Shown in pieces: positions 1 through 6,318 of a DNA stretch of 6,391 bases. The stretch is taken from NCBI GenBank assembly GCA_031082105.1, contig JAVHLO010000204.1, positions 1 through 6,391 of the forward strand, given 5' to 3'. Position 1 is the first letter of the stretch. Every line of letters starts with the position of its first letter. Source of the stretch: Planctomycetota bacterium (GTDB lineage: Bacteria > Planctomycetota > MHYJ01 > JACQXL01 > JAVHLO01). Made by a program: the position numbers and the translations under genes. The notes under the pieces are model-generated. The model made no database searches. It had not been told where the DNA came from and saw only the letters and a program-made list of their open reading frames with translations.

Positions 1-914
<914 letters not shown>

Positions 915-950
915 ACGCGCTTCGCACTCAACTGAACACTTGACATTTTT

Positions 951-1062
951 CATCGGTCATTTGGCATTTCTCATTTGCGCGGTTGGTCCTCTGCCTGCGT
1001 TTCCACGAGCAGGCACCGGCACCAATTACCAACGACAAATGAGAAATGACAAGTGACAAATG
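951..1062. repeat. Nested intergenic palindrome with CAAATG-type arms
   Basis: This lies in the 194-base gap between the stop of the HEAT/vWA gene and the start of the response regulator. The outer arms 951-977 and 1036-1062 are inverted copies matching at 23 of 27 positions (19 of 21 in the inner part). Inside them GTTGGT (982-987) pairs with ACCAAC (1028-1033), and at the centre GCCTGC (993-998) pairs with GCAGGC (1009-1014) around a 10-base loop. Transcribed from either strand it would fold into a long hairpin, so it could end or stabilise the HEAT/vWA transcript, though it has no U-run typical of an intrinsic terminator. Arms built of short CAAATGA-like units look like a dispersed genomic repeat. 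No target duplication was recognised. The rest of the gap shows no clear promoter or gene. Confidence 0.75.
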
Positions 1063-1107
1063 GACAATCATCAGTCTCCCTCGGGGCTGAAGGTCCAATT
1101 CGCTACC

Positions 1108-3804
1108 CTACTTGCTCACGTACTGACCGCCGTTGTTCTCCGCAAGGCGGCGCATGAACGACTTGTCGTGCTCTCCGACCCCGATCGCGTGAATTGTGAG
1201 TTTGCGTTCGACATTCCACCTGGCGACTTCCGCCAGGATGCTGGTGGGGTCGATGAATCGCCCGGCGGTGGGGAGCCCATCCGTCATGAAGAAGATCGTA
1301 TCGGCCCCGAGCTCATACACCTGGTCGACGAGGCTCTTGCCGGAGGCGCACATGGCGAACGCGCGCTCGAGCCCGCCGAAAATGTTCGTCTGCGCAGTCG
1401 GTTCAAGATCGTCGACGGCCTTGTACGTCTTCGCCTTGATATCGGGTTTGGCGTCGAGCATCCCCGGTGTAAGCGCGAAGACCGACGAGCTGTAGACGAT
1501 GATCCCGAACCGCGCGTCCTCAGGCAGCAGCTTGATCGCCTTTTTCAACTCGGTCTTGGCGACATCGATCTTGCGCATGGGCTTATCCGCATCGGCGCCG
1601 GTGCCCGACGCGTGGACGGATGTCGGCTCGGCCATGCTGCCCGAGATATCGAGCACGAAGATGAGGTTCTTCGAGAGGGTCTCGATCGTATAGAACGTTG
1701 TCGCGGCCGCGGCCCGTCCGGTCGCCTCGGCCCTTGCGCGGCCGATAAAGCCGGACTGCCAGCCTTCGGCGTTCTCGGCCCACCAGTTGAGCCAGCCCTC
1801 CGAGCTTCCGCCGAAGCTGACGCCAGTGATGTTCTTCAACGCGGAATCGATATCACCGCGGAGCCTGCCCTGTTCCTTCGCCAGCGCTTCGATGAGCGGC
1901 TGCACGGCGGACCGGCAACCCTGCCTGCCGAGCGCGCGGGCGGCCGAGGCGCGCACCTGCCAGTGCTTGTCCGCCAGCGCCGCGACCAACACCTTCTCGA
2001 TGTCCGCCGACCCGACTGCGATCTCCGACGCTGCTGCGGGAAAGAGGAGTTCTGCGTTCACGGTGACCGGTCTCAGATCGCTGTCGCCCAGGTCGCGCCG
2101 GATGGTGACCTTCTTCTCGCCGGTTCCTTCCACGAAGTCAAGCCGGCCGTCCCGGTTCGCGTCGGCCAGTGTCGCGGCGACCTTCACTTTCGGTTTCTGT
2201 TCGTCGCGCAACTGCTTTCCGGTCTCGCCGTTCAACCACACTCCAGCCGCAGCTTCAAAACCGATGTAGACGTCGAAGATACCATCTCTGTTGATATCGG
2301 CAATGAGCGGCGGGAGCAGCGGGCTCTCGTACGACAACGTGGCGGTCCATTTGGCCGTGATCTCGCGCGCGGCCAGGAGGACGATCTTCCCGCGTCTGGT
2401 GACGCCGAGCAGATCGAACGACCCGCGTCTCGTGAGCTGCACGGGCTGGAGGAACAGCACCTCGTCCTTCTCCTTGCCGTCCGCCGGTTGGTTCTCGCCG
2501 GCCTTCCAGAACGCGAAGTCCCATACCTTCTTGCCGTTGGCGCCCGCGAGCGCGACGAAGGTCCCCTCATGCGTCACCGCGACCACTTCGAACTTGCCGT
2601 CGCCTTCGATATCGATCCGAACGGGCGCCGCGCGGAATTCGCCGGCCACCGCCTCCTCCCAGAGCCGGGCCTGGGTTTTGCCGTCGAGCGCGACGATCTT
2701 CTTGTCGTTCGTACAGAACGCGATGTCAGGAAACCCGTCGTTGTTCAGGTCGCCGATGCCGTCCGGGTGAAGCAGCGCGCCGTTCGCCTCGTGTTTCCAC
2801 ACCAGGCTGCCCGAGGCGCCGGAATAGGCGACAAGGCCTTTCGAGGGCGCGGCGGCGATCACGAGCGCGCCGGCCTCGCCGCCGGTCTGCAACACCGCCA
2901 GCGTCTGATTCGAAGAGTCGGCCGGCTGGGAACTCCAGATCTTCTTGCCGTCCTCGATACCGATCGCGTGAACACACTTGTCGGCAAGAGCAACGACAAC
3001 GTCCGCCCTCCCGTCCAGCGTGACGTCGTCCACGAGCACCGGACCCGTGATAAGCTGGTCGAAGTCCTGCGCCCAGAGCGTCTCGCCGTCGACGCCGGAC
3101 GCACAGCGCAGATGGCCGCCGACGCAAGGCAGAATCAGCCGCCCGGGTACGCGGCGGTCGAGCGAGTCGATCGATACCGACCGCACGCGCGGGTCCTTGT
3201 CGACCGACGTCGCCAGCAGCGTTGCGCCGATATCGATGCTCTTGCAGTTCACACCGCCGAGCGCCTCTGCGATGCCTGTCCGTATCCGGATGTTCTTGTC
3301 CGTCGCGAGCGTTCCGCACATCCACTGCACGGACTCGGAATCGGTGAACGCCTGCAGCGCATCGATCGCCACGTATCTCACGCCGAGCAGCGAATTGAGC
3401 TCATCGTCGACGATCCGCAGCCGCATTTCCATCTCCGCGACTTCCTCCGCAAGGCTCGAGTCGATCTGGCCCTTCCCTCTTCGCGCCTCGCGCTCGAACC
3501 TGGTGAGCAAGCCGGCGTACTGCTGTTCAAGCTTGGCGCGCTCGCGTTCGATCCGGGCGGTTCTGGTGTCTCTGAAATCGAGCAGCTTCACGAGCAGCTT
3601 GGCCGCCTCGATATGGTTCTGAAATCCGAGCGACCGAACGGCTGCGACGCGCGCCCCCGAGTCCTTCCCCTCGTAATCGCGCCAGAACGCCGTCTTCACG
3701 CGTTCCCATTGCGCCTTGTCGTAGTCGGCAGAGACCCTCGCCTGCGCAACCAGGATGAGCGCGCAAAACACGCTCACTATCAGGCAGCATACTGGTTTAC
3801 CCAT
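1108..3804 (-). CDS. Exported HEAT-repeat / beta-propeller / vWA-domain protein
   Basis: The protein has 898 residues and no enzyme function that I recognise. Residues 1-26 form a signal peptide (K3, hydrophobic 5-20, likely cleavage after 'RVSA'), so it should act outside the cytoplasm. HEAT-like helical repeats follow at about 47-80 and 140-220, with a charged coiled-coil-like segment at 82-135 between them. Residues 228-570 form a beta-propeller mixing PQQ-like strands ('DGETLW', 'DGKKIW', 'GSLVW', 'NGKKVW') with FG-GAP/VCBS calcium-type loops ('DLNNDGFPD' 352-360, 'DINRDGIFD' 503-511, 'DANRDGRLD' 548-556). Another HEAT unit lies at about 600-660, ending in 'GWLNWWAEN'. The C-terminal vWA domain (712-898) has a complete metal-binding MIDAS: D719, S721, S723, T806, D842. 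The start at 3804 was chosen over a TTG at 3849 because it opens the signal peptide and has GAGGA 8 bases upstream. It follows the transglycosylase by 48 bases and is probably co-transcribed with it. A scaffolding or adhesive envelope role is inferred. Confidence 0.93.
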   Translation of the reverse strand: MGKPVCCLIVSVFCALILVAQARVSADYDKAQWERVKTAFWRDYEGKDSGARVAAVRSLGFQNHIEAAKLLVKLLDFRDTRTARIERERAKLEQQYAGLLTRFEREARRGKGQIDSSLAEEVAEMEMRLRIVDDELNSLLGVRYVAIDALQAFTDSESVQWMCGTLATDKNIRIRTGIAEALGGVNCKSIDIGATLLATSVDKDPRVRSVSIDSLDRRVPGRLILPCVGGHLRCASGVDGETLWAQDFDQLITGPVLVDDVTLDGRADVVVALADKCVHAIGIEDGKKIWSSQPADSSNQTLAVLQTGGEAGALVIAAAPSKGLVAYSGASGSLVWKHEANGALLHPDGIGDLNNDGFPDIAFCTNDKKIVALDGKTQARLWEEAVAGEFRAAPVRIDIEGDGKFEVVAVTHEGTFVALAGANGKKVWDFAFWKAGENQPADGKEKDEVLFLQPVQLTRRGSFDLLGVTRRGKIVLLAAREITAKWTATLSYESPLLPPLIADINRDGIFDVYIGFEAAAGVWLNGETGKQLRDEQKPKVKVAATLADANRDGRLDFVEGTGEKKVTIRRDLGDSDLRPVTVNAELLFPAAASEIAVGSADIEKVLVAALADKHWQVRASAARALGRQGCRSAVQPLIEALAKEQGRLRGDIDSALKNITGVSFGGSSEGWLNWWAENAEGWQSGFIGRARAEATGRAAAATTFYTIETLSKNLIFVLDISGSMAEPTSVHASGTGADADKPMRKIDVAKTELKKAIKLLPEDARFGIIVYSSSVFALTPGMLDAKPDIKAKTYKAVDDLEPTAQTNIFGGLERAFAMCASGKSLVDQVYELGADTIFFMTDGLPTAGRFIDPTSILAEVARWNVERKLTIHAIGVGEHDKSFMRRLAENNGGQYVSK

Positions 3805-3812
3805 GACTTCCG

Positions 3813-3817
3813 TCCTC
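3813..3817 (-). promoter_or_regulatory. Ribosome binding site deciding the HEAT/vWA start
   Basis: Reading the minus strand, GAGGA lies 8 bases before ATG at 3804. This supports that codon over the in-frame TTG at 3849, which would place 15 basic, non-signal residues in front of the signal peptide. Confidence 0.65.
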
Positions 3818-3852
3818 GAACGCTTGTTCCGGCGCCGGCCCCGGCGCAATCA

Positions 3853-4416
3853 TCACTGTCCGCGGTCGAAGTCCTCTTTCAGCTCGAGCACGCGCCGGAC
3901 ATAGACCTTCGTCTCGGAAAAACCTTTCAGGCGCAAGACCTCTTCGCCGGACACGCGACCCGCGCTGCGTTGCCATTCCTTGACCCGCGTGGGGCCAGCA
4001 TTGTAGGCCGCAAGGGCGAGCGTCACATCGTCCTTGAAGTCGCGCAACAACTGGCCCAGGTAGAACGTGCCCAGCTCTATGTTCAGCTCGGGATCGAAGC
4101 AGTCCGAGTCGACGATCTTCGCATGTCCGAGCTTGCCGGCCAGCTCCCGTGCCGTCGCCGGCATCAACTGCATCAGACCCAGCGCGCCGCGCGGCGAAAC
4201 CGCGCGACTCCGCGCGCTGCTCTCGGCGACTATCACCGCCTGGACAAGGTTCACCGGCACGCCGAACCGGGTCGAGTTGCGCTCGATGATCGGCAGGTAG
4301 TGTCGCACCCGCTCGCGCGGAGATTCCTCCACGGCGACGATGACGAGTACGACCGTCCCCACCACACAGAGCACGAGAAACACGAGCGCTGCAACCGCCT
4401 TTTCGCGCTTGCTCAA
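3853..4416 (-). CDS. Membrane-anchored lytic transglycosylase, SLT family
   Basis: This 187-residue protein is predicted to cleave the MurNAc-GlcNAc bond of peptidoglycan, forming 1,6-anhydro ends. Residues 7-29 form one hydrophobic segment after a basic 'SKREK' start, an uncleaved signal anchor that places the catalytic domain in the periplasm. The domain (about 36-185) has catalytic E65 in 'AESSARS', the motif 'SPRGALGLMQLMPATA' (74-89), and 'AYNAGP' (137-142). These are the hallmark blocks of the Slt70-type goose-lysozyme fold. It is a minimal domain without the large N-terminal solenoid of Slt70. The start is TTG at 4416: an in-frame TGA lies directly upstream, no ATG occurs before the catalytic motifs, and GAGGA sits 5 bases upstream. 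It lies 48 bases before the HEAT/vWA gene on the same strand. Its original upstream neighbour appears to have been nth, only 21 bases away, before the 4455-4839 insertion. Confidence 0.94.
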   Translation of the reverse strand: MSKREKAVAALVFLVLCVVGTVVLVIVAVEESPRERVRHYLPIIERNSTRFGVPVNLVQAVIVAESSARSRAVSPRGALGLMQLMPATARELAGKLGHAKIVDSDCFDPELNIELGTFYLGQLLRDFKDDVTLALAAYNAGPTRVKEWQRSAGRVSGEEVLRLKGFSETKVYVRRVLELKEDFDRGQ

Positions 4417-4421
4417 TCAGA

Positions 4422-4426
4422 TCCTC
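4422..4426 (-). promoter_or_regulatory. Ribosome binding site deciding the TTG start of the transglycosylase
   Basis: On the minus strand GAGGA is followed by 5 bases and then TTG at 4416. With the in-frame TGA immediately upstream of the TTG, this fixes the unusual start codon. The site lies outside the insertion element, so it survived the insertion. Confidence 0.6.
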
Positions 4427-4450
4427 AAGACTCCAGATTAGTGAACAATA

Positions 4451-4454
4451 CCGC
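4451..4454. repeat. Left copy of target-site duplication (CCGC)
   Basis: CCGC abuts the outer end of the left inverted repeat and is matched by CCGC at 4840-4843 directly outside the right one. A 4-base match alone could be chance (about 1 in 256). Its exact placement, plus the reading frame restored when one copy is removed with the element, makes it convincing. Confidence 0.7.
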
Positions 4455-4488
4455 CTAAGCTACCTTGCATGATTATTTCGGAATAGAC
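4455..4488 (+). repeat. Left terminal inverted repeat of the element
   Basis: 34 bases beginning CTAAGCT and ending TTCGGAATAGAC. It matches the reverse complement of 4806-4839 in three perfect blocks (7, 7 and 12 bases) separated by diverged 2- and 6-base stretches. Such block conservation is typical of ends bound by a transposase at several sites. Confidence 0.85.
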
Positions 4489-4537
4489 GGGGCAGTGATC
4501 AGGGTCGGGCATTAAAAACAGCCATAAGCAGAAAGTC

Positions 4538-4555
4538 GGGGGCACATCTGACCCC
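4538..4555. repeat. REP-like hairpin inside the element
   Basis: Read on the minus strand, this is GGGGTCAGATGTGCCCCC, an imperfect palindrome pairing GGGG with CCCC and CA with TG around a short loop. From memory it resembles the GGGGTCAG hairpins linked to REP-associated tyrosine (Y1) transposases. That resemblance is weak evidence without a search. It has no inverted partner in the right half of the element. Confidence 0.4.
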
Positions 4556-4563
4556 ATTCCGTA

Positions 4564-4643
4564 AAATCCCAAAGCCCAAATCCCAACAAGATCCCAAAAT
4601 CCAAATCCCAACCTCCAAATCCCAAGAAACCGCCAAATCTCAA
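4564..4643 (+). repeat. Degenerate tandem array of AAATCCCAA units
   Basis: AAATCCCAA occurs perfectly at 4564, 4578, 4603 and 4617, with one-mismatch copies at 4589 (AGATCCCAA) and 4635 (AAATCTCAA). Spacing is mostly 14 or 11 bases. Three perfect inverted copies (TTGGGATTT) lie at 4724, 4735 and 4756. The units are too short and irregular for a CRISPR array, and the stretch is clearly more AT-rich than the flanking genes. Confidence 0.8.
4570..4598 (+). repeat. Inner inverted repeat, left arm
   Basis: 29 bases that match the reverse complement of 4723-4751 at 28 of 29 positions. The arms enclose 124 bases. This pair is better conserved than the terminal repeats, so it may be younger, or kept identical by gene conversion or selection for the fold. 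Confidence 0.85.
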
Positions 4644-4722
4644 AATGCCAAACTGGAAGGAGATCGTTTGCTTCCACAGCAGGCACTGTCTTTCACGTTC
4701 TAGCTCCTGTTGGTAGTTCAGA

Positions 4723-4751
4723 TTTGGGATTTTGTTGGGATTTGGGCTTTG
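4723..4751 (-). repeat. Inner inverted repeat, right arm
   Basis: Partner of 4570-4598 (28 of 29 matching), reading TTTGGGAT at its left and GGGCTTTG at its right end. Together the arms give the transcript of this region a long stable stem nested within the terminal repeats. Confidence 0.85.
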
Positions 4752-4805
4752 CACATTGGGATTTCCTCAACCCGCCAGATCGAAAAGCGCTCGCCGGCGC
4801 CGCAA

Positions 4806-4839
4806 GTCTATTCCGAACAAACTATGCAAGACAGCTTAG
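4806..4839 (-). repeat. Right terminal inverted repeat of the element, overlapping the nth stop codon
   Basis: 34 bases whose reverse complement starts CTAAGCT. The TAA within this outermost heptamer (4838-4836 on the minus strand) is now the stop codon of nth, so the gene ends inside the element. Confidence 0.85.
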
Positions 4840-5474
4840 CCGCGAGCCCGGCCTGTTTCACAGATGCCGGCGAGTCCGCATGCACCGCACAAGGGACGGA
4901 TGGGCTTGCAGGTCTCCTGACCGTGCCGGACGAGCAGGTTATTGACCGAGATCCATTTTGACCGTTCGATCCGCCGTTCCAGTGCCCTCTCAGTCTCCTC
5001 CGGATTCTTCGTCCGGACCATCCCCAACCGGTTCGATATGCGATGCACGTGGGTGTCGACCGCGATGGCCGGTATCCCGAACCCGAACGACAGGACGATG
5101 TTCGCGGTCTTCCGGCCCACGCCGGGCAACGTGAGCAGTTCTTCCATCGTATTTGGAGTCACGCCGCCGTGTCGCGCGGCAATCAGCCGGCTGATCTCGC
5201 GAATGTGTCTCGCCTTCTGCCGGTAGAAACCCGACCTGCGCAGGATCGACTCCAACTCGCGCGTCCCGAGGGCCGCGATCCCGCGCGGCGTCCGCGCCCG
5301 CCTGAAAAGCCGGCGGGCGACCTCGAAGGTCTGTTCGTCGCGCGTACGCTGGCTGATCACGCAGGAGACGAGCGTGCGGAACGGGTCGCGGCGGTTGAAC
5401 TCCGCGAACTTGAGGTCCGGGTATCGCTCCCCGAGCGTATCCAGCACCTTACTGATCTTCTTGTCGGCCAGCAT
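4836..5474 (-). CDS. nth: Endonuclease III, base-excision DNA glycosylase/AP lyase, C-terminus trimmed by an insertion
   Basis: The enzyme removes oxidised pyrimidines from DNA and cuts the strand at abasic sites. It has 212 residues, against 211 in E. coli. The helix-hairpin-helix 'LPGVGRKTANIV' (116-127) carries catalytic K122, and 'AVDTHVHRI' carries catalytic D140. The C-terminal iron-sulfur motif C-X6-C-X2-C-X5-C is intact at C189, C196, C199 and C205. Each site is two residues beyond its E. coli counterpart. The frame stays open upstream to 5630, but a good promoter (5540-5512) lies inside that extension and ATG 5474 gives the usual length, so 5474 is preferred. The SD is weak (GGAG, 11 bases upstream). 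The present stop TAA lies in the right inverted repeat of the 4455-4839 element. Before the insertion the protein would have had three more residues (IVH), all after the cluster, so activity is expected to be kept. Confidence 0.95.
   Translation of the reverse strand: MLADKKISKVLDTLGERYPDLKFAEFNRRDPFRTLVSCVISQRTRDEQTFEVARRLFRRARTPRGIAALGTRELESILRRSGFYRQKARHIREISRLIAARHGGVTPNTMEELLTLPGVGRKTANIVLSFGFGIPAIAVDTHVHRISNRLGMVRTKNPEETERALERRIERSKWISVNNLLVRHGQETCKPIRPLCGACGLAGICETGRARG
4840..4843. repeat. Right copy of target-site duplication (CCGC)
   Basis: Identical to 4451-4454 and directly outside the right inverted repeat. It lies within the last two sense codons of nth (CGC GGC on the minus strand), which places the insertion point inside the coding region. 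Confidence 0.7.
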
Positions 5475-5511
5475 CCGATCCGGTACTCCGTTCGCGTCCA
5501 CCACGGAGGCA

Positions 5512-5540
5512 AGTATATGCAAAATCGCGCGCGAAAGCAA
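5512..5540 (-). promoter_or_regulatory. Sigma-70-type promoter for nth
   Basis: On the minus strand a -35 TTGCTT (5540-5535) and a -10 TATACT (5517-5512) are separated by exactly 17 bases. Transcription would start near 5505, about 30 bases before the nth ATG at 5474. It probably once drove nth, the transglycosylase and the HEAT/vWA gene together. Confidence 0.7.
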
Positions 5541-5565
5541 GGATTTGCGCGGGACGATGCTTTTC

Positions 5566-5594
5566 TTGACAATCCGAGCGGCAAGTTGTATAGT
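5566..5594 (+). promoter_or_regulatory. Strong sigma-70-type promoter for the FHA gene
   Basis: TTGACA (5566-5571), a perfect -35, is followed after exactly 17 bases by TATAGT (5589-5594). Transcription would start near 5601, giving a leader of about 29 bases. It points away from the nth promoter, with only 25 bases between the two -35 boxes, so a regulator binding there could affect both. Confidence 0.8.
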
Positions 5595-5629
5595 CGCCTC
5601 GTTCAATGCGTATTTCACCGGGGGGTACA

Positions 5630-6262
5630 ATGAGCACCGAGACCCTGATCCTCAGAGGCGTGAACGACCTGGTCGAGGGCGAAGTATTTCCGCTGGAGTA
5701 CGGTCAGACCGTGGTCGTCGGACGGAGCAGCAAGGCGGATATCTCGCTCAAGAAGTGCAAGAAATACAAAGATCTCTCCCACGAGGAACGCAAGAAGAAC
5801 GAGTCGTTCCTCAAGGTCTCGCGCCAGCACGTCAAGATAAGTTTCTACAACTCGCAGAGCGTCGAGGTCGAGGACAAGAGCGCGAACGGGACGTTCGTCG
5901 ACGGCCAGCGCATCGAGAAGCTGGTCATTGCGGACATCAAGGACAGGCCGCGCGAGCTGCGGCTCGGGCCGGACATCAAGTTCAAGCTCGAATGGGGGAT
6001 CGCGGAGATCCAGGCCTCGGCAGCGACCGAAAACGCGGAAAAGAAATCCGAACTGAAGGCCGAGTCGAAGCCGGAAGAGAAGTCCGAGATGAAAGCCGAA
6101 GCGAAGCAGGAAGAGAAACCAGAGAAGAAGTCCTCGGTCGGCGCGTCGAAGTCGTCGGCGTCGCACTCGAAGCCGAAGACCGACGCCTCGAAGAAGTCGT
6201 CCGCCGGCGGGTCCAAGTCGTCGCCGTCACTCCCCAAGGTGAAGCCCGATAACGGCAAGTAG
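5630..6262 (+). CDS. FHA-domain protein with lysine-rich insertion and K/E/S repeat tail
   Basis: This is a 210-residue cytoplasmic protein with no signal peptide. Residues 5-125 form a forkhead-associated domain, which binds phosphothreonine peptides. Its recognition residues are present: 'GRSSKADI' (31-38), 'SRQH' (64-67) and 'NGTF' (86-89). Between the first two lies an unusually long, charged stretch (41-62, 'KKCKKYKDLSHEERKKNE'). The tail (about 131-210) is low-complexity: a 12-residue repeat at 139-150 and 151-162 (9 of 12 identical), then two Ser/Lys-rich units at 168-185 and 190-207 (11 of 18 identical), histone-H1-like. The tail may be disordered, phosphorylated or nucleic-acid binding; this is inferred. 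The start at 5630 was preferred over an in-frame ATG at 5606, which would sit about 5 bases after the predicted transcription start. A run of six G (5620-5625) serves as an atypical ribosome binding site. The gene is single and divergent from nth. Its kinase partner is not in the window. Confidence 0.92.
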   Translation: MSTETLILRGVNDLVEGEVFPLEYGQTVVVGRSSKADISLKKCKKYKDLSHEERKKNESFLKVSRQHVKISFYNSQSVEVEDKSANGTFVDGQRIEKLVIADIKDRPRELRLGPDIKFKLEWGIAEIQASAATENAEKKSELKAESKPEEKSEMKAEAKQEEKPEKKSSVGASKSSASHSKPKTDASKKSSAGGSKSSPSLPKVKPDNGK

Positions 6263-6299
6263 GCCTTGCCGCTTCTTGCGCATTGCCGTCCTGTGGACC

Positions 6300-6318
6300 G
6301 CGCCGCGTCGTGCGGCGC
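6300..6318. other. GC-rich perfect hairpin downstream of the FHA gene
   Basis: GCGCCGC (6300-6306) pairs perfectly with GCGGCGC (6312-6318) around a 5-base loop, 37 bases after the FHA stop. No T-run follows, so it is at best a weak or Rho-assisted terminator. The final stretch 6263-6391 otherwise shows no clear gene. Two plus-strand frames stay open to the edge, one from TTG at 6276, but without a ribosome binding site or recognisable motif. Confidence 0.35.

Larger units (their letters stand above)
4455..4839. mobile_element. 385-base palindromic non-autonomous insertion element (MITE-like) with target duplication
   Basis: The element is bounded by 34-base inverted repeats (4455-4488 and 4806-4839, 28 of 34 matching), both reading CTAAGCT from the outside and ending in TTCGGAATAGAC on the inside. 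It is flanked directly by CCGC on the left (4451-4454) and CCGC on the right (4840-4843), a 4-base target duplication. Inside are a REP-like hairpin, an array of AAATCCC units, a second inverted repeat, and a 6-bp hairpin near the centre (TGGAAG 4654-4659 with CTTCCA 4671-4676). No transposase or other credible gene is present, and short open frames here translate only the repeats. Its mobility would have to come from a transposase elsewhere. The family is not recognised. The inserted copy supplies the present stop codon of nth, and it separates nth from the transglycosylase. Confidence 0.82.

Noticed and set aside
963..978. Sigma-54 promoter-like GG...GC near the response regulator
   Set aside because: The GG and GC are 12 bases apart rather than 10, they lie in a palindrome arm, and they point away from the regulator gene.
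3805..3849. TTG start for the HEAT/vWA protein at 3849
   Set aside because: It adds a basic 15-residue extension before an otherwise ideal signal peptide, and the ATG at 3804 has its own GAGGA site.
1060..4458. A 1132-codon open frame on the plus strand
   Set aside because: It lies antisense to the HEAT/vWA and transglycosylase genes, whose motifs, signal sequences and ribosome binding sites are clear. High GC removes stops from the opposite strand. Its translation shows no recognisable domain.
4564..4643. Possible CRISPR array
   Set aside because: Units are only 9 bases, spacing is 11-18 bases, and there are no cas genes. It is a simple dispersed repeat.
4438..4754. Short minus-strand frames giving Phe/Gly/Trp-rich peptides such as 'GFGLWDF'
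   Set aside because: They translate the AAATCCC repeat array inside the insertion element. The peptide repetition comes from the DNA repeat, not from a protein.
5475..5630. A 52-residue N-terminal extension of nth starting at 5630
   Set aside because: It would overlap the FHA start and contain the nth promoter. ATG 5474 gives the standard family length, with catalytic residues at standard positions.
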